Of a stretch of DNA of 64,000 nucleotides, positions 60,632 through 64,000 are shown piece after piece (position 1 is the stretch's first letter; the number at the start of each line of letters is the position of its first letter). The stretch is from Hyphomicrobiales bacterium 4NK60-0047b (GTDB lineage Bacteria > Pseudomonadota > Alphaproteobacteria > Rhizobiales > HXMU1428-3). Location of the stretch: NCBI GenBank assembly GCA_040367435.1, contig BAABWY010000002.1, positions 186,001 to 250,000 of the forward strand. Direction: 5' to 3'. Below the pieces are notes generated by a model. It worked only from the letters and a program-made list of their open reading frames with translations. It did no database searches and was not told where the DNA came from. Both the position numbers and the translations under genes were made by a program.

Positions 60632-63600
60632 CTAGTGCGAAAGCTCATCAATTTGGCCAACAGCAACAATGAGTTTCGACAACCCGATCTCACCGCCATT
60701 TATAATTTCATCAATGGCAGCTTTAACTCGTGTCACAGCTAAACCTTTATGATCCATCCAGGCATCAAACCCATTTGTTTCATGTCCAATCGCAACCATA
60801 AGACTACGGCGTGCTCCTTGAATACGGCTCACCACAGCGTTCAACGCCCAGCGGTCATAAACATCTGAAACAGGCACATGGTCAGTCGCGCGAATTAACG
60901 CTCCAAGTCTCAACTGATCATCAATGATATTATGAATTTGCGTGAGCCCAGATACATCAAGGTCAGAATTACGCGCCGCTTTCACAACATCCAAACCCTC
61001 ATTTTTCCTCATTAAGTTGACAATTGAAAGCGCAACCTTCTCAGGTAAACCACCATCAACAAGCTCTTTCATATCAGATGATATTTGAGCCTTTTGTTCA
61101 TCTGTCTGACTAAGCTGAACTTTCTTCATATAAGAATTCAGACCGCTCTGATAGGCCTTGATCTCTTTCGACAAGCCCTTAGAGAAATCGCCATTAGTAA
61201 TGAACCAAGCCGTTTTCCTACGTGAGATAAATTGCAAACGAGAATAAATCTTAAGCTGCAATGCCCCATCAAGTTTATTATCAAGAGCATCAAGAGATGA
61301 GTAAATATCATCCAAGCCAAGCACTGCAGTGGCGACAGTAAAGGCAGCAGCAAGTTCACCGCGGCTGTGGCCAGTTTCTTCTTCTAACCTTACAGCCATA
61401 GTCGATCCACCACGATTGATGATGTTATTCGTCAATTGAGTAGCAACAATCTCCCGGCGCAAAGGATGGTTTCTTATCTCAGAAGCAAAATCTTTTTGCA
61501 TGCCATCTGGGAAATAATCTTTTAAAGACGCTGCAAAGTAAGGATCATCAACAACATCGCTTTCAATCAAATCATTAAAGAGGTCAATTTTTGCAAATCC
61601 TAAAAGGGTTGAAAGTTCTGGTCGAGTTAACGCTTCACCAGCTTCCTTTCGCTCAGCAAGAACAGCATCTTCAGGCAAGTTCTCAATCTCTCTGTTCATC
61701 AAGCCTTTATTTTCCAGAACCCGCATCAGCCGTTGTTGAAAACCGATTTCAGTAATACCGCGCCGTTCTGCTAAACTTAAGGTCAATGTTTGTTGATAGT
61801 TATTCACCAAACAACGTTTAGCAACTTGCTCAGTCATGGACGATAAAATCTTGTTACGCTTATCAGTAGAAATTCGGTTCGACGAAACAGCCGCCCCCAG
61901 CGCAATCTTAATATTCACTTCAAGGTCAGAAGAGTTGACACCAGCTGAATTATCAATCGCATCCGTATTGACCCGGCCACCTAAAGCAGCAAACTCCATA
62001 CGTCCTTCTTGCGTAATTCCAAGATTAGCCCCTTCACCAATCACTTTCACATTCAACTCCTGAGCTGAGACACGAAGCACATCATTGCCCCGATCACCAA
62101 CTGCACTGTCAGATTGTGAAGAACCACGAACATAAGTCCCAATACCACCAAACCAAAGCAGATCAGCATTTGATTTCAAAATCGTTTTCATCAATTTCGT
62201 AGGTGTCATCTCATTATCAGATACACCAAGCATTTCTTTAATTTCAGAACTAAGCTTGATCGATTTAGCAGAGCGAGAAAAAATGCCGCCGCCCTTCGAG
62301 ATTAATTTCTTATTATAGTCCTGCCAGCTAGACCGCCCCGCATCAAACAAACGCTTCCGCTCTTTCCAGGAGCTCTTGGGGTCAGGATTTGGATCAATGA
62401 AAATGTCGCGGTGATCAAAAGCTGCAAGGAGCTTCGTTGCTTTTGATAATAACATACCATTACCAAAAACATCACCAGACATGTCGCCAACACCAATCGC
62501 CGTAAAAGGCTGGCGCTGAATATTGATATTCATTTCTCTGAAATGGCGCTTAACAGCTTCCCAACCACCACGAGCAGTAATGCCCATAACTTTGTGATCA
62601 TAACCTTGAGAGCCACCTGAGGCAAAAGCATCTCCTAGCCAAAAACCGCGAGAGCAAGAAATCTCATTCGCAATATCAGAAAACGTCGCCGTTCCCTTAT
62701 CAGCTGCCACAACCAAATAAGGATCGTCATCATCATGTCGAACTGTATTCTCTGGGGCAACAATCTTCTTACCAACCATATTATCAGTAATAGAAAGCAT
62801 GCCATTGATAAACCGCTTATAGGCAGCAATACCATGAGCCATAAACTCTTCCCGGCTTGGATTAGTCGGCATGTCTTTAGGAACAAAACCACCTTTAGAC
62901 CCTGTCGGCACAATCACAGTGTTTTTCACCAACTGCGCTTTCACCAAGCCAAGTACTTCTGTGCGGAAATCCTGATGTCTGTCTGACCAACGAAGACCAC
63001 CGCGGGCAATTTTACCAAACCGCAAATGCACGCCTTCAACCTTTGGAGAATATACAAAAATCTCACGATAAGGTTTTGGTTCAGGCACACCATCAATAGT
63101 CTGACTATCAAATTTAAAAACCAGTTCTTCAGGTGCCAAACCATTTTCATCGCGCTGAAAATAGTTGGTACGTAGCGCCACCATAATTAAATTTCTGAAA
63201 TGGCGTAAAATCTGGTCTTCATCAAGACTAGGAATGTCACTTAAAACCTGATCTATTTTTTTATTTATTCGTTTAATTTTAGCAGAAGCGCCCTTTTGTT
63301 TTGATGGATCAAACCTAAGGTTAAACAACTCCACCATATCTTTTGTAACGGATTTATAATGAACCAAAGTTTGAACAAGATAATCCTGATCATAAGGCAC
63401 ATTAATCTGCCGCAAGTAACTTCCAAGCCCGCGCAATAATGCTGCTTCGCGCCAATGAATACCAAGCAGAGAGATCATTTGGTTATAACCATCGTTCGCC
63501 GCATCACCGCGCCAAACTGACATAAACCCTTTCACAAGTTTTTCTTCAAGCTTGGAAAGGTCAATAGCTTCACCATTGCGCACTTTGAGTTTCATCATAT

Positions 63601-64000
63601 GCTGACAAACGGATGGTTGCCCCGCACCTTTCTCAGGCGTGATCACATAACTGCGCTCATCAATCACTGAAAAGCCCAAATTCTCAAAAATAGGCACACG
63701 TTTTGAAAGAGGAATCGATGAAGATAAATTATAAAGAGTTACTTCCACACAATCTTTTTCAGTACCTTCAGAGCGATAAAACGAAACAGCCGTTGGACGG
63801 TTCTCATCCATCTCTTCTATGATATGAATGTCACTCATCAAACGATCTGTTTTGTAAACTTCCTGATATCCAACAGGAAAAGCTTGTCCATATTGCTCTA
63901 AAAGCAATTCAGTTTCGGCAGTCTCATGTACCTTGGAAATTTCATCATGCATTCGGTCTTCCCAGCGCCGTGAGATTTCCTGAATATCTTTTTCTAATGC
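60632..64000 (-). CDS. NAD-specific glutamate dehydrogenase, large type (partial)
   Basis: At least 1122 residues; the frame stays open to the right edge, so the N-terminus of this ~1600-residue enzyme lies outside. The catalytic part holds KIARGGLRWSDRHQDFRTEVLGLVKAQ (in parts), TGSKGGFV, and SGGSQGYDHKVMGITARGGWEAVKRHFRE (in parts), plus FDHRDIFIDPNPDP and IGEGANLGITQEGR. It oxidises glutamate to 2-oxoglutarate and ammonia and belongs to the large GDH180 class of Proteobacteria. Mainly catabolic and allosterically controlled in studied members. Confidence 0.96.
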   Translation of the reverse strand, partial: ALEKDIQEISRRWEDRMHDEISKVHETAETELLLEQYGQAFPVGYQEVYKTDRLMSDIHIIEEMDENRPTAVSFYRSEGTEKDCVEVTLYNLSSSIPLSKRVPIFENLGFSVIDERSYVITPEKGAGQPSVCQHMMKLKVRNGEAIDLSKLEEKLVKGFMSVWRGDAANDGYNQMISLLGIHWREAALLRGLGSYLRQINVPYDQDYLVQTLVHYKSVTKDMVELFNLRFDPSKQKGASAKIKRINKKIDQVLSDIPSLDEDQILRHFRNLIMVALRTNYFQRDENGLAPEELVFKFDSQTIDGVPEPKPYREIFVYSPKVEGVHLRFGKIARGGLRWSDRHQDFRTEVLGLVKAQLVKNTVIVPTGSKGGFVPKDMPTNPSREEFMAHGIAAYKRFINGMLSITDNMVGKKIVAPENTVRHDDDDPYLVVAADKGTATFSDIANEISCSRGFWLGDAFASGGSQGYDHKVMGITARGGWEAVKRHFREMNINIQRQPFTAIGVGDMSGDVFGNGMLLSKATKLLAAFDHRDIFIDPNPDPKSSWKERKRLFDAGRSSWQDYNKKLISKGGGIFSRSAKSIKLSSEIKEMLGVSDNEMTPTKLMKTILKSNADLLWFGGIGTYVRGSSQSDSAVGDRGNDVLRVSAQELNVKVIGEGANLGITQEGRMEFAALGGRVNTDAIDNSAGVNSSDLEVNIKIALGAAVSSNRISTDKRNKILSSMTEQVAKRCLVNNYQQTLTLSLAERRGITEIGFQQRLMRVLENKGLMNREIENLPEDAVLAERKEAGEALTRPELSTLLGFAKIDLFNDLIESDVVDDPYFAASLKDYFPDGMQKDFASEIRNHPLRREIVATQLTNNIINRGGSTMAVRLEEETGHSRGELAAAFTVATAVLGLDDIYSSLDALDNKLDGALQLKIYSRLQFISRRKTAWFITNGDFSKGLSKEIKAYQSGLNSYMKKVQLSQTDEQKAQISSDMKELVDGGLPEKVALSIVNLMRKNEGLDVVKAARNSDLDVSGLTQIHNIIDDQLRLGALIRATDHVPVSDVYDRWALNAVVSRIQGARRSLMVAIGHETNGFDAWMDHKGLAVTRVKAAIDEIINGGEIGLSKLIVAVGQIDELSH

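Noticed and set aside
1-64000. Prophage, integron or complete insertion sequence
   Set aside because: No integrase, transposase, phage structural or toxin-antitoxin genes were seen; mobile sequence is limited to short non-coding elements.

Overview
The window is a stretch of chromosome from a low-GC (I estimate just over 40 %), probably marine alphaproteobacterium, most likely of the Hyphomicrobiales (Rhizobiales) or close to it. Family content points there: a flagellar block with a MotE-like protein and a DUF6468-type protein beside fliM, a TIGR02301-family protein, a split methionine synthase next to an ArsR-methyltransferase fusion, the order tsaB-rimI-Fur/Mur-plsC, and a very large NAD-type glutamate dehydrogenase. 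I see no prophage, plasmid backbone, transposase or CRISPR array. I cannot name the genus.

Layout. 0-11 kb: divergent flagellar operons (fliL-fliM-DUF6468-motE-TPR leftward; flgF, flgG, flgA, flgH rightward). 11-20 kb: a TetR-controlled RND efflux pump, then a second TetR divergent from a peroxiredoxin-like/DUF1330/Old Yellow Enzyme operon, then an EamA exporter. 20-25 kb: a tiny secreted repeat peptide beside a 12-G tract, tRNA-Gln with a wrecked tandem duplicate, several small conserved proteins and a truncated haemoglobin with an NsrR-like box. 25-32 kb: a methionine/one-carbon cluster (SahR-like regulator, metF, arsH, homocysteine methyltransferase, metH core) and gfa. 32-36 kb: ffh, rpsP, rimM. 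36-40 kb: an AraC regulator divergent from a Tat-exported metallo-hydrolase, then speD-speE. 40-44 kb: two divergent orphan genes, an unfamiliar 948-residue protein and a P-loop GTPase-like protein. 44-54 kb: aminotransferase, ftsK, lolA, xthA, a cyclic-nucleotide-binding protein, a response regulator, an L,D-transpeptidase and an OsmC protein. 54-64 kb: yggS, YciI, plsC, Fur/Mur, rimI, tsaB, an Nfu protein, Usp and a partial NAD-GDH that runs off the right edge.

The most unusual content lies between the genes. Two families of short structured repeats recur over the whole window. Family A is about 37-41 bp: a hairpin with a 3' bulge, and a loop complementary to its own 3' tail. Family B is about 115 bp: four consecutive hairpins joined by strictly conserved single-stranded blocks. 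Their stems change sequence by compensatory substitution between copies. A copies sit inside B copies, and one A sits in the loop of another A, so at least A has spread by insertion. Many copies end within a few tens of bases of a start codon (flgG, metH, ffh, lolA, xthA, yciI and an exported protein at 35.8 kb) and supply a purine-rich ribosome-binding region; others lie between convergent genes. I do not recognise either family. A third smaller element (C), a MITE-like element with TA flanks, two candidate small RNAs and a 20-bp intergenic hairpin are also described.
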